Shown here: piece after piece, positions 24,906-34,027 of the stretch
Layout: each line of letters begins with the position of its first letter
Numbering within the stretch: position 1 is the stretch's first letter
DNA from: an uncultured Lachnospiraceae bacterium
Lineage (GTDB): Bacteria; Bacillota; Clostridia; Lachnospirales; Lachnospiraceae
DNA length: 64,000 nt
Assembly (NCBI GenBank): GCA_902779355.1
Contig: CACZBF010000011.1
Span: forward strand, 1 to 64,000
Reading direction: 5' to 3'
Notes under the pieces: generated by a model
Told to the model about the DNA's origin: nothing
Databases searched by the model: none
What the model saw: only the letters and a program-made list of their open reading frames with translations
Position numbers and translations under genes: made by a program

Positions 24906-26120
24906 ATGAAAAAATCGTTGGATCAGGAATTAAAAGAATATGCCGCAAAGGATTATTATCCCTTTCATATGCCGGGTCATAAACGGACAGACCTTTCGTT
25001 GGGAGAGCCGTCTTTGATCGATATCACGGAGATCCCAGGATTTGATGATCTGCATCATCCGACCGGTCTGATTCTGGAAGCAGAAAAGCAGGCAGCAGCG
25101 CTGTGGCGGGCAAAACGAACCTTTTTCTTGGTAAACGGCAGTACTGTTGGGATCTTATCTGCCATTTCGGCAGCAATACCACGGAGAGAGAAGATCCTGA
25201 TCGGAGAAAACTCTCATAAATCCGTTAAAAATGCCTGTTTTCTGAATGAACTGCAAATGGAAACTGTTGCGCCGATACAGACACGATTCGGTATCCGGGG
25301 GCAGATCACTACGGATGCGGTGGAACAGGCATTTGCACAGAACCCACACATCAAGGGCGTGGTAATCACCTCTCCGACTTATGAGGGCATTGTGTCTGAT
25401 ATCGCGTCGATCGCAAGGATTGTACACCGGCACGGCGCGGTTTTGATCGTGGATGAGGCACATGGCGCGCATTTCGGGCTGCATCAGGATCTCCCGGCGT
25501 CCGCTGTGACAGAGGGTGCGGATCTGGTGATACAGAGCCTCCATAAGACTCTGCCGAGCCTGACGCAAACGGCGGTGCTGCATATCGCATCGGATCGTAT
25601 TCCAGAAGAAAAGGTGCAGCAGTATCTGGATATTTTTGAGACCAGCTCGCCGTCTTATGTGCTGATGGCAGGAATGAGCCGGTGTATCCGTCTTTTGACG
25701 GAGCAGAGAGAGCAGCTTTTTTCAGGGTATCTGAAAGCACTCACAGTATGGGAGCAAAGCAACCGGGATCTGAAAAATATCTCAGTATTGCATGCATCTG
25801 ACTTGTCCTCGGAGGAAGCCTTTGGAAAGGATCCCGGAAAACTTGTGATCCGTTCCGACCTGAAAGAGATTGACGGATACGCGCTAGCCGCCTGTTTGCG
25901 GGATGTATATCACCTGGAAACGGAACGAACGGAGGGACAGTTTGTGATCGGTATGACGAGTATCTATGACCGGGAGGAAGGCTTCCGGCGTTTGACGGCT
26001 GCACTGCGCGAGATAGACGATAATCCGGGGCTTTGCAGGGAATATATTTCCGGGAAACCCGGAGACCGTTACGATATTTACAGAGGCTATGATTGTGAAA
26101 GTCAGTCGGTTAGGATATAA
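24906..26120 (+). CDS. Orn/Lys/Arg decarboxylase-family PLP enzyme
   Basis: This is a PLP-dependent enzyme of the aspartate-aminotransferase fold, group III decarboxylases, which make polyamine precursors. PFHMPGHKR near the N terminus, FLVNGSTVGILSAI, the PLP aspartate in VDEAHGAHFG and the PLP lysine in SLHKTLPSLTQTA are all present. At 404 residues it is the short form found as Bacillus YaaO; the substrate (Lys, Arg or Orn) is not clear. It starts 3 bp after the AbiEii-like gene without a strong ribosome site. The gene order after it follows the yaaO-tmk-yaaQR-holB-yaaT block of Bacillus. Confidence 0.88.
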   Translation: MKKSLDQELKEYAAKDYYPFHMPGHKRTDLSLGEPSLIDITEIPGFDDLHHPTGLILEAEKQAAALWRAKRTFFLVNGSTVGILSAISAAIPRREKILIGENSHKSVKNACFLNELQMETVAPIQTRFGIRGQITTDAVEQAFAQNPHIKGVVITSPTYEGIVSDIASIARIVHRHGAVLIVDEAHGAHFGLHQDLPASAVTEGADLVIQSLHKTLPSLTQTAVLHIASDRIPEEKVQQYLDIFETSSPSYVLMAGMSRCIRLLTEQREQLFSGYLKALTVWEQSNRDLKNISVLHASDLSSEEAFGKDPGKLVIRSDLKEIDGYALAACLRDVYHLETERTEGQFVIGMTSIYDREEGFRRLTAALREIDDNPGLCREYISGKPGDRYDIYRGYDCESQSVRI

Positions 26121-26121
26121 T
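26093..26121 (+). promoter_or_regulatory. promoter inside the decarboxylase 3' end
   Basis: TTGTGA (26093-26098) and a perfect TATAAT (26116-26121) are 17 bp apart. The -10 overlaps the decarboxylase stop codon, and the next ATG is ten bases later, leaving a leader of only a few bases. Confidence 0.7.
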
Positions 26122-26131
26122 AAAAAGAACT

Positions 26132-26719
26132 ATGGGTAAAATTTATTATCTACTCGGAAAGAGTTCTTCCGGAAAAGACAGTATCTATAAACAGATCATT
26201 CAGGACGAGGGCCTGTCGCTCCGCCGGATCGTATCCTACACGACGCGTCCGATCCGTACCGGCGAGGAAGAAGGCAGGGAATATCATTTTACGGATAAGG
26301 AAACGCTTGATCGGTTGGCGGCAGAGGATAAGGTCATTGAGATGCGCACCTATCATACGATGCGCGGCGACTGGCACTATTTTACGGTGGATGACGGTCA
26401 GGTGGATCTCGATCATTACGATTACGCCGTGATCGGCACGCTGGAATCCTACCTTATGGTGCGAAATTTCTATGGAAAAGAGCATGTCCTGCCGATCTAT
26501 ATTGAAGTGGACGACGGTATCCGATTGATGCGTGCCGTCAAACGGGAGATGAACCAGAATCCGCCGCATTATACCGAGGTTTGCCGTCGGTTTTTGGCGG
26601 ATGATGAGGATTTTTCCGAGGAACACCTCAAAAATGCAGGCATTACAATACGCTTTGCAAACGATGAGCTGGAAAAGACGATCGGAGCAGTCAAAGCGTA
26701 CATTCAGGAAAACCGATAG
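26132..26719 (+). CDS. guanylate-kinase-family nucleotide kinase
   Basis: This 195-residue P-loop kinase has the Walker A motif GKSSSGKDS at residues 9-17 and the guanylate-kinase signature SYTTRPIRTGEEEGREYHF. Guanylate kinases phosphorylate GMP to GDP. It occupies the slot where Bacillus has thymidylate kinase, and some residues of the GMP site differ from the housekeeping enzyme, so it may be a paralogue. It has its own promoter with almost no leader and is followed by yaaR and holB. Confidence 0.75.
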   Translation: MGKIYYLLGKSSSGKDSIYKQIIQDEGLSLRRIVSYTTRPIRTGEEEGREYHFTDKETLDRLAAEDKVIEMRTYHTMRGDWHYFTVDDGQVDLDHYDYAVIGTLESYLMVRNFYGKEHVLPIYIEVDDGIRLMRAVKREMNQNPPHYTEVCRRFLADDEDFSEEHLKNAGITIRFANDELEKTIGAVKAYIQENR

Positions 26720-26746
26720 TATGGGCAATATGCGGGGGTTGTGACG

Positions 26747-27187
26747 ATGGAGATCAGAGTCAACGACGTTCAGCAGGTAAATCAGATCACACAGACCGAG
26801 CGTCCGGAAGCAGCGGACGATTCCTTTAAATTTACGCTGACCAGCGCGATCGAAGACACGGAGCTTCAGGAAAAGCTGAATACGATGTTAAAAGACATCT
26901 CCGTGCAGGGGAATCTCATCGCGCGCCATATGGACATCTCGGAAATGAAGAAATATCGTGCGAAGATCAAGGAATTCTTAAATGAGATCGTGAATCGCTC
27001 GCACAAGTTTTCCCGTGAAAACTTCCTGGATCGCAAGGGGCGGCATCGGGTCTATGGGATTATCCGCCTGATTGACGCCAATCTGGATGACCTCGCGCAG
27101 CTTTTGATGGAAGACGAGAAGAAACACATCGATATTTTAAATAAGATCGGTGAGATCGAGGGATTGTTGATCGACATCGTAACCTAG
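26747..27187 (+). CDS. yaaR: YaaR (DUF327) family protein
   Basis: This is a small helical protein of 146 residues recognised as DUF327/YaaR, found between the nucleotide-kinase gene and holB in many Firmicutes. RNDVQQVNQ-like N terminus ([11 protein letters not shown]), the [13 protein letters not shown] and [19 protein letters not shown] segments are family features. The function is unknown. ATG 26747 lies eight bases after GGGGG; the in-frame GTG two codons earlier is too close. Confidence 0.85.
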   Translation: MEIRVNDVQQVNQITQTERPEAADDSFKFTLTSAIEDTELQEKLNTMLKDISVQGNLIARHMDISEMKKYRAKIKEFLNEIVNRSHKFSRENFLDRKGRHRVYGIIRLIDANLDDLAQLLMEDEKKHIDILNKIGEIEGLLIDIVT

Positions 27188-27195
27188 GAAACACT

Positions 27196-28197
27196 ATGGC
27201 AGACTTTCAAAACATCATCGGACATCAGAATATCATCCGGCATTTCCAAAGCGCGATCGCGCAGGGGAAGGTCGGACATGCTTATATTTTAAACGGCCCG
27301 GACAGAGCAGGAAAACGATTGCTCGCGGATGCGTTTGCGCAGACCCTGCAATGTGAGTCTCCGGAAGCAAAGAAAACCGGAAACCCCTGTCACAACTGCC
27401 GTTCCTGTAAACAGGCCGAGTCCGGCAATAACCCTGACATCATTGATGTCCGGCATGAGAAACCGAATACCATTTCTGTCGACGATATCCGCACCCAGGT
27501 AGTGAATACCGTGGATATCAAGCCTTATGCCTGTCCTTATAAGGTTTATATCATTGATGAAGCCGAAAAGATGAACGTGCAGGCTCAGAACGCCCTGCTG
27601 AAGACGATCGAGGAGCCGCCGCATTATGCAGTGATCCTGTTGCTTACCAATAATGCGGACCTGTTTTTGCAGACGATCCTTTCCCGCTGTGTGCGGCTGG
27701 ATCTGACGGCGGTTGCGGATGATATCGTACGTTCGTTTTTGATGAAGCAGGTCAAGATCCCGGATTATGAAGCAGATCTTTGCGTGGCCTTTGCACAGGG
27801 AAATGTCGGAAAGGCGATCACTCTGGCCACATCCGAGGATTTTCATGATATCCGGGAGTCCGTGATCGAACTGATGAAACACATTCATGAGATGGATCTT
27901 GCGGAGCTGGTGACGGCAGTCCGCCAGATCAGTGATGAAAAGCTCGTAATCCAGGACTATTTCGATATCATGATGATCTGGTTTCGCGATGTGCTGCTGT
28001 ATAAAGCGACAAAAGAGATTGACTCGCTGACCTTTAAGGATGAGATCCTGGAGATCAAGAAGCAGGCTGACAGAAGCACCTATCAGGGGTTGGAAGCAGT
28101 GATCGAAGCTATCGGAAAAGCGAAAGCCAGGCTGCAGGCGAACGTGAGCTTTGAACTGACACTGGAAATGCTGCTTCTGACGATAAAAGAAGCTTAG
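27196..28197 (+). CDS. holB: DNA polymerase III subunit delta'
   Basis: This is a clamp-loader subunit of 333 residues, AAA+ fold. The P-loop reads GPDRAGKRLL, the zinc module follows with CHNCRSCKQ and a preceding Cys, and IIDEAEKMNVQAQNALLKTIEEPP contains the Walker B region. The sensor region is TILSRC. It assembles with tau/gamma and delta to load the sliding clamp. It lies 8 bp after yaaR and 16 bp before yaaT. Confidence 0.93.
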   Translation: MADFQNIIGHQNIIRHFQSAIAQGKVGHAYILNGPDRAGKRLLADAFAQTLQCESPEAKKTGNPCHNCRSCKQAESGNNPDIIDVRHEKPNTISVDDIRTQVVNTVDIKPYACPYKVYIIDEAEKMNVQAQNALLKTIEEPPHYAVILLLTNNADLFLQTILSRCVRLDLTAVADDIVRSFLMKQVKIPDYEADLCVAFAQGNVGKAITLATSEDFHDIRESVIELMKHIHEMDLAELVTAVRQISDEKLVIQDYFDIMMIWFRDVLLYKATKEIDSLTFKDEILEIKKQADRSTYQGLEAVIEAIGKAKARLQANVSFELTLEMLLLTIKEA

Positions 28198-28213
28198 AGA
28201 AGAGGGAGAGAAC

Positions 28214-29095
28214 ATGACAACTATCATCGGAGTCAGATTCCGAAATATGGGCAAGATTTATTATTTTGACCCGAAGGATTATGATATCAGCCGGGGCGAT
28301 CACGTGATCGTGGAGACGACGCGCGGCGTGGAATACGGAACGGTCGTGCTGGAGCCGAAGGAAGTGCCGGATGAAAAGGTGGTACAGCCGTTAAAGCAGG
28401 TGATCCGTATGGCTACCGTTGAGGATGACGACCGTGTCACCGGTAACCGCGAGCGGGAAAGAGAAGCTTATAAGGTCTGCCAGGAAAAGATCAAGAAACG
28501 CGGCCTTGAGATGAAGCTTGTGGAGGCGGAATATACCTTCGACAACAGCAAGCTCCTGTTTTATTTTACGGCGGACGGGCGCGTGGATTTCAGAGAACTG
28601 GTCAAGGATCTGGCAGCAGTCTTCCGTACAAGGATCGAGCTTCGTCAGATCGGAGTCCGTGACGAGACCAAGATCCTCGGCGGGATCGGGATCTGCGGAA
28701 GAGAGCTTTGCTGCAAGTCCTATCTGACGGACTTTATTCCGGTTTCGATCAAAATGGCAAAAGAGCAGAATCTTTCGCTCAACCCGACCAAGATTTCCGG
28801 CAGCTGCGGGCGGTTGATGTGCTGCCTGAAAAACGAACAGGATACGTATGAGTATCTGAACAGCCGTCTGCCGGGTATCGGAGACAAAGTGACCACGAGA
28901 GACGGCCTGACCGGAGAGGTACAGTCCGTGAATGTCCTGCGCCAGCAGGTGCGCGTGTTGATCGATCTGGATGATTCCAAGGAACTTCGAGACTATCCGA
29001 CGGAGGAGCTGACGTTCAAACCGCGGAAGAAAAAAGGACTGAAGAAGAACGCAAACACCGCGGAGGAAAAAGAGCTTGCAGCCCTTGAAGAATGA
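28214..29095 (+). CDS. ricT: PSP1-domain protein YaaT (RicT)
   Basis: This 293-residue protein has the PSP1 domain. Its cysteine motifs GICGRELCCKSYL and SGSCGRLMCCL carry the residues that bind iron-sulfur clusters in the Bacillus RicA/F/T complex, which helps RNase Y mature mRNA. EYGTVVLEPKEV near the N terminus is also typical. No RicA or RicF homologue is in this window. It follows holB and its 3' end overlaps trmN6 by 20 bp in another frame. Confidence 0.92.
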   Translation: MTTIIGVRFRNMGKIYYFDPKDYDISRGDHVIVETTRGVEYGTVVLEPKEVPDEKVVQPLKQVIRMATVEDDDRVTGNREREREAYKVCQEKIKKRGLEMKLVEAEYTFDNSKLLFYFTADGRVDFRELVKDLAAVFRTRIELRQIGVRDETKILGGIGICGRELCCKSYLTDFIPVSIKMAKEQNLSLNPTKISGSCGRLMCCLKNEQDTYEYLNSRLPGIGDKVTTRDGLTGEVQSVNVLRQQVRVLIDLDDSKELRDYPTEELTFKPRKKKGLKKNANTAEEKELAALEE

Positions 29096-29828
29096 CGTCA
29101 CGCTGTATCCGGGAGAGAGACTGGATGATCTGGAACGAAACGGTCTCAAGATCATTCAACGAGCGGATCGTTTCTGCTTTGGCATGGATGCGGTGCTTCT
29201 TTCCGGTTTTGCATGGATCCGCGAAGGGGAGGATATGATCGATCTCGGCACCGGCAACGGGATCCTGCCGTTGCTTCTTTCGGCCAAAACAGAAGGACGC
29301 ACCTTTACAGGACTGGAGATCCAGGAGGAAAGCGCAGAGCTTGCGGAGCGGTCTGTCCGGCTGAACGGGCTTACAGACCGCATTTTTATCCGAAAAGGAG
29401 ATATTAAGGAAGCGGCAGAGCTTTTCGGTGCGGCTTCTTTTGATGTGGTGGTGACAAACCCGCCTTATATGAAGGGTGATCACGGGCTTACAAACCCCGA
29501 TGATGCGAAAGCCATTGCCAGACATGAGATCTGCTGCACGCTGGAGGATATTCTGCGGGTGAGCAGGAAGCTCCTGAAAGAAGGCGGCCGCCTTTTTATG
29601 GTTCATCGTCCGTTTCGTCTGACGGAGATCTTCCGGGAGATGAGCGACAACGGGATCGAGCCGAAGCGGATGCGTCTGGTGTATCCGGACGTGACAAAGG
29701 AGCCCAATATGGTGCTGATCGAGGGAAGGGTCGGAGGCAAACCGTATCTGACCGTGGAAAAACCCCTGATCGTCTGGCAGGAAAAGGATGTTTACACAGA
29801 GGAAATGCAGACCCTGTATGGGTTTTGA
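29076..29828 (+). CDS. tRNA1(Val) (adenine37-N6)-methyltransferase-like (YabB)
   Basis: This SAM-dependent N6-adenine methyltransferase has 250 residues. The SAM motif is DLGTGNGILPLLL and the catalytic motif is NPPY in VVVTNPPYMKGD. The E. coli orthologue modifies A37 of tRNA-Val; Bacillus YabB occupies the same gene position. It starts at TTG 29076, nine bases after GGAGG, inside the end of yaaT; the N terminus YPGERLDDLERNGLKIIQ is as expected for the family. Confidence 0.88.
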   Translation: MQPLKNDVTLYPGERLDDLERNGLKIIQRADRFCFGMDAVLLSGFAWIREGEDMIDLGTGNGILPLLLSAKTEGRTFTGLEIQEESAELAERSVRLNGLTDRIFIRKGDIKEAAELFGAASFDVVVTNPPYMKGDHGLTNPDDAKAIARHEICCTLEDILRVSRKLLKEGGRLFMVHRPFRLTEIFREMSDNGIEPKRMRLVYPDVTKEPNMVLIEGRVGGKPYLTVEKPLIVWQEKDVYTEEMQTLYGF

Positions 29829-29855
29829 CAGGCAGCAGTTCCGGGAGGACTAGAG

Positions 29856-30662
29856 ATGTTTAACGATATTCATATTGGCCCGCTGACTTTACATATGTAC
29901 GGACTCATGATCGCAGTCGGCTTTATCGCAGCGTTGTTGCTTTGCATCCACCGCGGGAAAAAGAGAGGGCTTTCGGAGGATGCTTTCTACGGGATCTTTG
30001 TCTGTGCGCTGCTTGGCGGGATCGTCGGAAGCAAGGTCTTGTTCTGGATCGTATCGATCCCACAGATCATCGAAAACCCTTCGATCATACTGGATTTTCG
30101 GAACGGTTTTGTCGTTTATGGCGGGATCATCGGTGGCATTGTTGCAAGCTGGATCTATCTGCGCGTCAAAAAGCAGAATTTTCTGGATTATTTTGATGTT
30201 GTCATGCCGTCCGTGGCGTTGGCACAAGGCTTTGGACGTCTCGGCTGCTTTTTTGCCGGATGCTGTTACGGGCGGGAGACGGACGGACCGTTTTGTATCG
30301 TGTTTACGCATTCCGATTTCGCGCCGAATAACGTACCATTGATCCCGACGCAGCTGATGAGCAGCGCCGGAGATTTTCTGATCGCGCTGTTTTTGGTCTG
30401 GTTTGCAAGCCGGAATCCGAAAAAAGGGCGTGTTGGTGCGCTGTATCTGATCCTCTACGGCTGCGGGCGTTTTGTGATCGAGTTTTTCCGCGGAGATCCG
30501 AGAGGAGCAGTAGGCGCTTTATCCACTTCGCAGCTCATTTCGCTTGTGATCGTTGCCGCAGGCCTTGTGCTCTTTTTCCTCTTTCCGAAGAGGGCGCAGG
30601 CTGCAGAGGCAAAAGCAGCCTTGGATGAGCCGCAGAACGATCAGGACGGGGAAAAAGAATGA
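29856..30662 (+). CDS. lgt: prolipoprotein diacylglyceryl transferase
   Basis: This membrane enzyme transfers diacylglycerol from phosphatidylglycerol to the lipobox cysteine of prolipoproteins; several lipoproteins are encoded in this window. It has 268 residues and about seven membrane helices. HMYGLMIAVGF, NGFVVYGGIIGG and the Lgt signature region ALAQGFGRLGCFFAGCCYGR are present, as is GCGRFVIEFFRGDPR near the end. It is inserted in the yabB-rsmI block and overlaps rsmI by four bases (ATGA). Confidence 0.93.
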   Translation: MFNDIHIGPLTLHMYGLMIAVGFIAALLLCIHRGKKRGLSEDAFYGIFVCALLGGIVGSKVLFWIVSIPQIIENPSIILDFRNGFVVYGGIIGGIVASWIYLRVKKQNFLDYFDVVMPSVALAQGFGRLGCFFAGCCYGRETDGPFCIVFTHSDFAPNNVPLIPTQLMSSAGDFLIALFLVWFASRNPKKGRVGALYLILYGCGRFVIEFFRGDPRGAVGALSTSQLISLVIVAAGLVLFFLFPKRAQAAEAKAALDEPQNDQDGEKE

Positions 30663-31513
30663 GCGGGACATTGTTTCTTTGCGCGACACCGATCGGAAAT
30701 CTCGAAGATATCACGCTTCGTGTACTGCGCGTGCTGAAAGAAGCGGATCTGATCGCAGCGGAGGATACGAGAAATTCAAAGAAACTGCTGACTCATTTTG
30801 AGATCCATACACCGTTGACGAGCTATCATGAGTACAATCGCGTGGAAAAAGCACATGAACTTGTGGATCAGCTCCTGGCCGGAAAGAACATCGCACTCAT
30901 TACGGATGCCGGAACGCCCGGTATTTCGGACCCCGGAGAGGTATTGGTGCAATTTGCGCTGGAGCATGGGATCACGGTGACCGGTCTTCCCGGAGCTTCT
31001 GCCTCGGTGACGGCGCTTTCGGTATCCGGTCAGAGTACGAGGCGGTTTGCTTTTGAAGGCTTTTTGCCCCGGGAAAAGAAGGAGCGGAGAAGCCGCCTTC
31101 AGGAACTGAAAGAAGAAACGCGCACGATCGTGCTCTATGAATCGCCGCATCATTTGGCAAAAACCCTGACGGAATTACTGGAAACACTCGGGGATCGGTC
31201 TCTCACAATCTGTCGTGAATTGACCAAAAAATATGAAGAAATCAGAATAACGACATTATCAGATGTCGTAAATTACTATAATGACAATGAACCGCGCGGC
31301 GAATATGTGCTTGTATTGGCGGGTGCTGATCCGGATGTACTCCGTGAAAAGGAGCTGGAGCAATACAAGGGATTATCTATGGAAGCGCATGTGGCGCAGT
31401 ATGAGGCCGCAGGGATGGACCGGAAGGAAGCCATGAAGGCTGTGGCAAGAGACCGGGGCATCGGTAAACGCGAGGTCTATCAGGCACTGCAGGAAGGGAA
31501 CCAAAATGAGTGA
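30659..31513 (+). CDS. rsmI: 16S rRNA (cytidine1402-2'-O)-methyltransferase RsmI
   Basis: RsmI methylates the 2'-OH of C1402 in the ribosomal P site. This 284-residue protein starts with LFLCATPIGNLEDIT and has AEDTRNSKKLL, ALITDAGTPGISDPG, GLPGASASVTALSVSG and LYESPHHL, all family motifs, plus a small C-terminal domain. It overlaps lgt at ATGA, and its end overlaps the MATE gene by eight bases, so the three are translationally coupled. Confidence 0.95.
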   Translation: MSGTLFLCATPIGNLEDITLRVLRVLKEADLIAAEDTRNSKKLLTHFEIHTPLTSYHEYNRVEKAHELVDQLLAGKNIALITDAGTPGISDPGEVLVQFALEHGITVTGLPGASASVTALSVSGQSTRRFAFEGFLPREKKERRSRLQELKEETRTIVLYESPHHLAKTLTELLETLGDRSLTICRELTKKYEEIRITTLSDVVNYYNDNEPRGEYVLVLAGADPDVLREKELEQYKGLSMEAHVAQYEAAGMDRKEAMKAVARDRGIGKREVYQALQEGNQNE

Positions 31514-32867
31514 AACCGTGCAAACGGAAAACAAAATGGGTGTTATGCCCGTCAAAAAGCTGATCGTGACCATGTCGCTTCCCATGATGATCTCGATGCT
31601 TGTGCAGGCACTCTACAATATCGTAGACAGCATTTTTGTTTCGCAGATCAATGAGAATGCATTGACGGCGGTGACGCTTGCTTTTCCGATGCAGATGCTC
31701 GTCATCAGCTTCGGAGGCGGCACGGGGGTTGGTATCAATGCGCTGCTCAGTAAGGCCCTGGGAGAAAAGCGCTTTAACCGGGCGGATAAGGCTGCAAATA
31801 CCGGCATCTTTTTGACGGCGATCCATTATGTCGGCTTTTTGATGCTGGGACTGTTCGCGGCAGGTCCGTTTATCAGGACGCAGACGACGGTTCCGGAGAT
31901 CATTGCATACGGAACCTCTTATCTTTCCATTGTATTGGTGCTTTCCTTCGGTGCGTTTACGCAGATGCTCTTTGAGCGGCTGCTGCAGTCCACCGGCAAG
32001 ACCTTTCAGAGTATGATCACGCAGATCACAGGGGCTGTGATTAACATCATCTTGGATCCGATCCTGATCTTCGGGCTTTTCGGGATGCCGAAGCTGGGGG
32101 TTTCAGGTGCGGCTTATGCAACAGTCTTCGGGCAGATGACTGCCGGGATCCTTGCCATCATCTTTAACATCCGTATTAATAAGGAGATCCATTTTTCTCC
32201 GAAGCTGATCTTCCATCCGGACAAATGGACGATGGGCAGGATCTATGCAGTAGGTGTACCTTCCATTCTCATGATGTCCATCGGTTCCGTCATGACATAT
32301 CTCATGAACCGGATCCTGATTGTTTTTTCCACGACGGCAACGGCAGTATTCGGTGTTTATTTCAAGCTGCAGAGCTTTTTCTTCATGCCGGTGTTCGGAC
32401 TGAACAACGGTTTGATCCCGGTGCTTGCCTATAATTACGGTGCGAAAAAGAAGGAACGCATTCAGGAGGCGCTGCGCTTTTCGATCATGCTGGCTTTTTG
32501 CATCATGGTGGTGGGCATGACGGTGTTCTTACTGATTCCGGACAGGCTTTTGGATCTTTTCAGTGCATCGGATGCCATGAAAGGAATCGGAATCCCCGCG
32601 CTGCGGACCATTGCCATTCATTTTCCCATCGCCGGGATTTCCATTGCGCTTGGGTCCACATTTCAGGCGTTCAGTAAAAGCATCTATGCGTTGGTGATCT
32701 CCGTAAGCCGGCAGCTCGTCGTGTTGATCCCGGCGGCATATCTGTTGTCTTTGACGGGTATGCTGAACCTTGTCTGGTGGGCATTTCCCATTGCGGAAGT
32801 GGTTTCACTCATGCTTTCGATCTATTTCTACAGCAGGATCAAGAAAGGGATACTGGAAAAACTGTAA
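31506..32867 (+). CDS. MATE-family efflux transporter
   Basis: This is a cation-coupled multidrug or toxin exporter with 453 residues and twelve predicted membrane helices. SLPMMISMLVQALYNIVDSIF at the start, GGGTGVGINALLSKALGE in the first half, and the mirrored QAFSKSIYALVISVSRQ in the second half are typical. The substrate cannot be named. Its start codon lies inside rsmI, and the aroB promoter lies at its 3' end. Confidence 0.92.
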   Translation: MSETVQTENKMGVMPVKKLIVTMSLPMMISMLVQALYNIVDSIFVSQINENALTAVTLAFPMQMLVISFGGGTGVGINALLSKALGEKRFNRADKAANTGIFLTAIHYVGFLMLGLFAAGPFIRTQTTVPEIIAYGTSYLSIVLVLSFGAFTQMLFERLLQSTGKTFQSMITQITGAVINIILDPILIFGLFGMPKLGVSGAAYATVFGQMTAGILAIIFNIRINKEIHFSPKLIFHPDKWTMGRIYAVGVPSILMMSIGSVMTYLMNRILIVFSTTATAVFGVYFKLQSFFFMPVFGLNNGLIPVLAYNYGAKKKERIQEALRFSIMLAFCIMVVGMTVFLLIPDRLLDLFSASDAMKGIGIPALRTIAIHFPIAGISIALGSTFQAFSKSIYALVISVSRQLVVLIPAAYLLSLTGMLNLVWWAFPIAEVVSLMLSIYFYSRIKKGILEKL

Positions 32868-32881
32868 AAATGTGTTATGAT
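32854..32881 (+). promoter_or_regulatory. promoter of aroB, apparently leaderless
   Basis: A -35-like TGGAAA (32854-32859) and -10 TATGAT (32876-32881) are 16 bp apart. The ATG at 32888 falls where RNA should start; no ribosome site is present. Confidence 0.5.
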
Positions 32882-32887
32882 GAAGCC

Positions 32888-34027
32888 ATGTCAAATTTCC
32901 ATGTTTCCTTAAAAAAAGTTGTTGATGATTCTTATGATATCGCAATCGGTGCTGATCTTTTCGAGACGCTGAAGGCGGATCTTTGCCATGGATTGATGGG
33001 GAAGATAAGGCGTTTTGCGATCATTACGGACGATCTTGTGAAACCGCTCTATGCGGACGGGATTGCCTCTCTCCTTTCGGAAGCCGGATTTGAAACCGAG
33101 ATCTTTACGATCCCCCATGGAGAAAAAAATAAGACCCGTGAAAAGAAGGCATGGCTGGAAGATGCCATGTTATCCAAAGGTTTCCGGCGCGATTGCGCGG
33201 TGATCGCAGTCGGCGGAGGCGTGGTGACGGATCTGGCAGGCTTTACGGCAGGGACTTTCGGCCGTGGCGTGCCGTTTCTCAATTATGCCACGACACTGCT
33301 TGCGGCGGCTGATGCGTCCGTAGGGGGCAAAACTGCCGTGGATACGCCGTTGGCAACGAATCTGATCGGGCTATTCTATCAGCCGAAAAAGGTCTATATT
33401 GACGTAAAAGCCTGGGAGACACTCCCGGAGCGGGAACTGCGGTCGGGTCTTGCGGAGACAATCAAGCATGCGTGCATGGCAGATGCCGCATTTTTTGCTT
33501 ATCTGGAAGAGCATCTGGATACGCTGCTCTCTGTGAGCCGTCCGGGATCTGCGCAGGAAAAAGAGGTGCAGAGAGCCGTCTGCATGCACATTGCGGAGAA
33601 AAACTGCCAGATCAAGTATCAGGTGGTGGAGCAGGACGAAAAAGAAACCTCGGGACTGCGGGAAACCCTAAACCTTGGGCATACCGTGGGCCGTGCAGTC
33701 GAGACGGTCAGTGATTACCGGCTGCTGCATGGGGAGGCCGTGGCGATCGGCTTGCTGTTTCAGGCGAGACTTGGAGAAAAGTCCGGATATCTCAGCGCTG
33801 ACGAGGTATCACGGATAAAAGCACTGCTGGAAAAAGCGGGACTTCCGACAGAGATTCCGGATGATATCGACCGGGAGACCCTTGTCAAGAAACTATATAC
33901 AGACAAAAAGGTGCGCAACGGCGCGATCCGTTTTGTTTTCCAAAAGGGCATCGGACAGATGATGTGCTTTGAGGACGGATCGTATGCCAGAGCGGTTTCC
34001 GAGACTGAAGTAAGGAGCGTATTATGA
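32888..34027 (+). CDS. aroB: 3-dehydroquinate synthase
   Basis: AroB converts DAHP to 3-dehydroquinate in the shikimate pathway, using NAD and a divalent metal. The 379-residue protein has the glycine-rich AVGGGVVTDLAGFTAGTFGRG, the TTLLAAADASVGGKTAVD motif, the metal-site region SGLAETIKHAC, and LNLGHTVGRAVE with HGEAVAIGLLF. An earlier in-frame ATG (32870) includes the -10 hexamer; MSNFHVSLKK from 32888 fits the family N terminus. It overlaps the next gene by four bases. Confidence 0.94.
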   Translation: MSNFHVSLKKVVDDSYDIAIGADLFETLKADLCHGLMGKIRRFAIITDDLVKPLYADGIASLLSEAGFETEIFTIPHGEKNKTREKKAWLEDAMLSKGFRRDCAVIAVGGGVVTDLAGFTAGTFGRGVPFLNYATTLLAAADASVGGKTAVDTPLATNLIGLFYQPKKVYIDVKAWETLPERELRSGLAETIKHACMADAAFFAYLEEHLDTLLSVSRPGSAQEKEVQRAVCMHIAEKNCQIKYQVVEQDEKETSGLRETLNLGHTVGRAVETVSDYRLLHGEAVAIGLLFQARLGEKSGYLSADEVSRIKALLEKAGLPTEIPDDIDRETLVKKLYTDKKVRNGAIRFVFQKGIGQMMCFEDGSYARAVSETEVRSVL

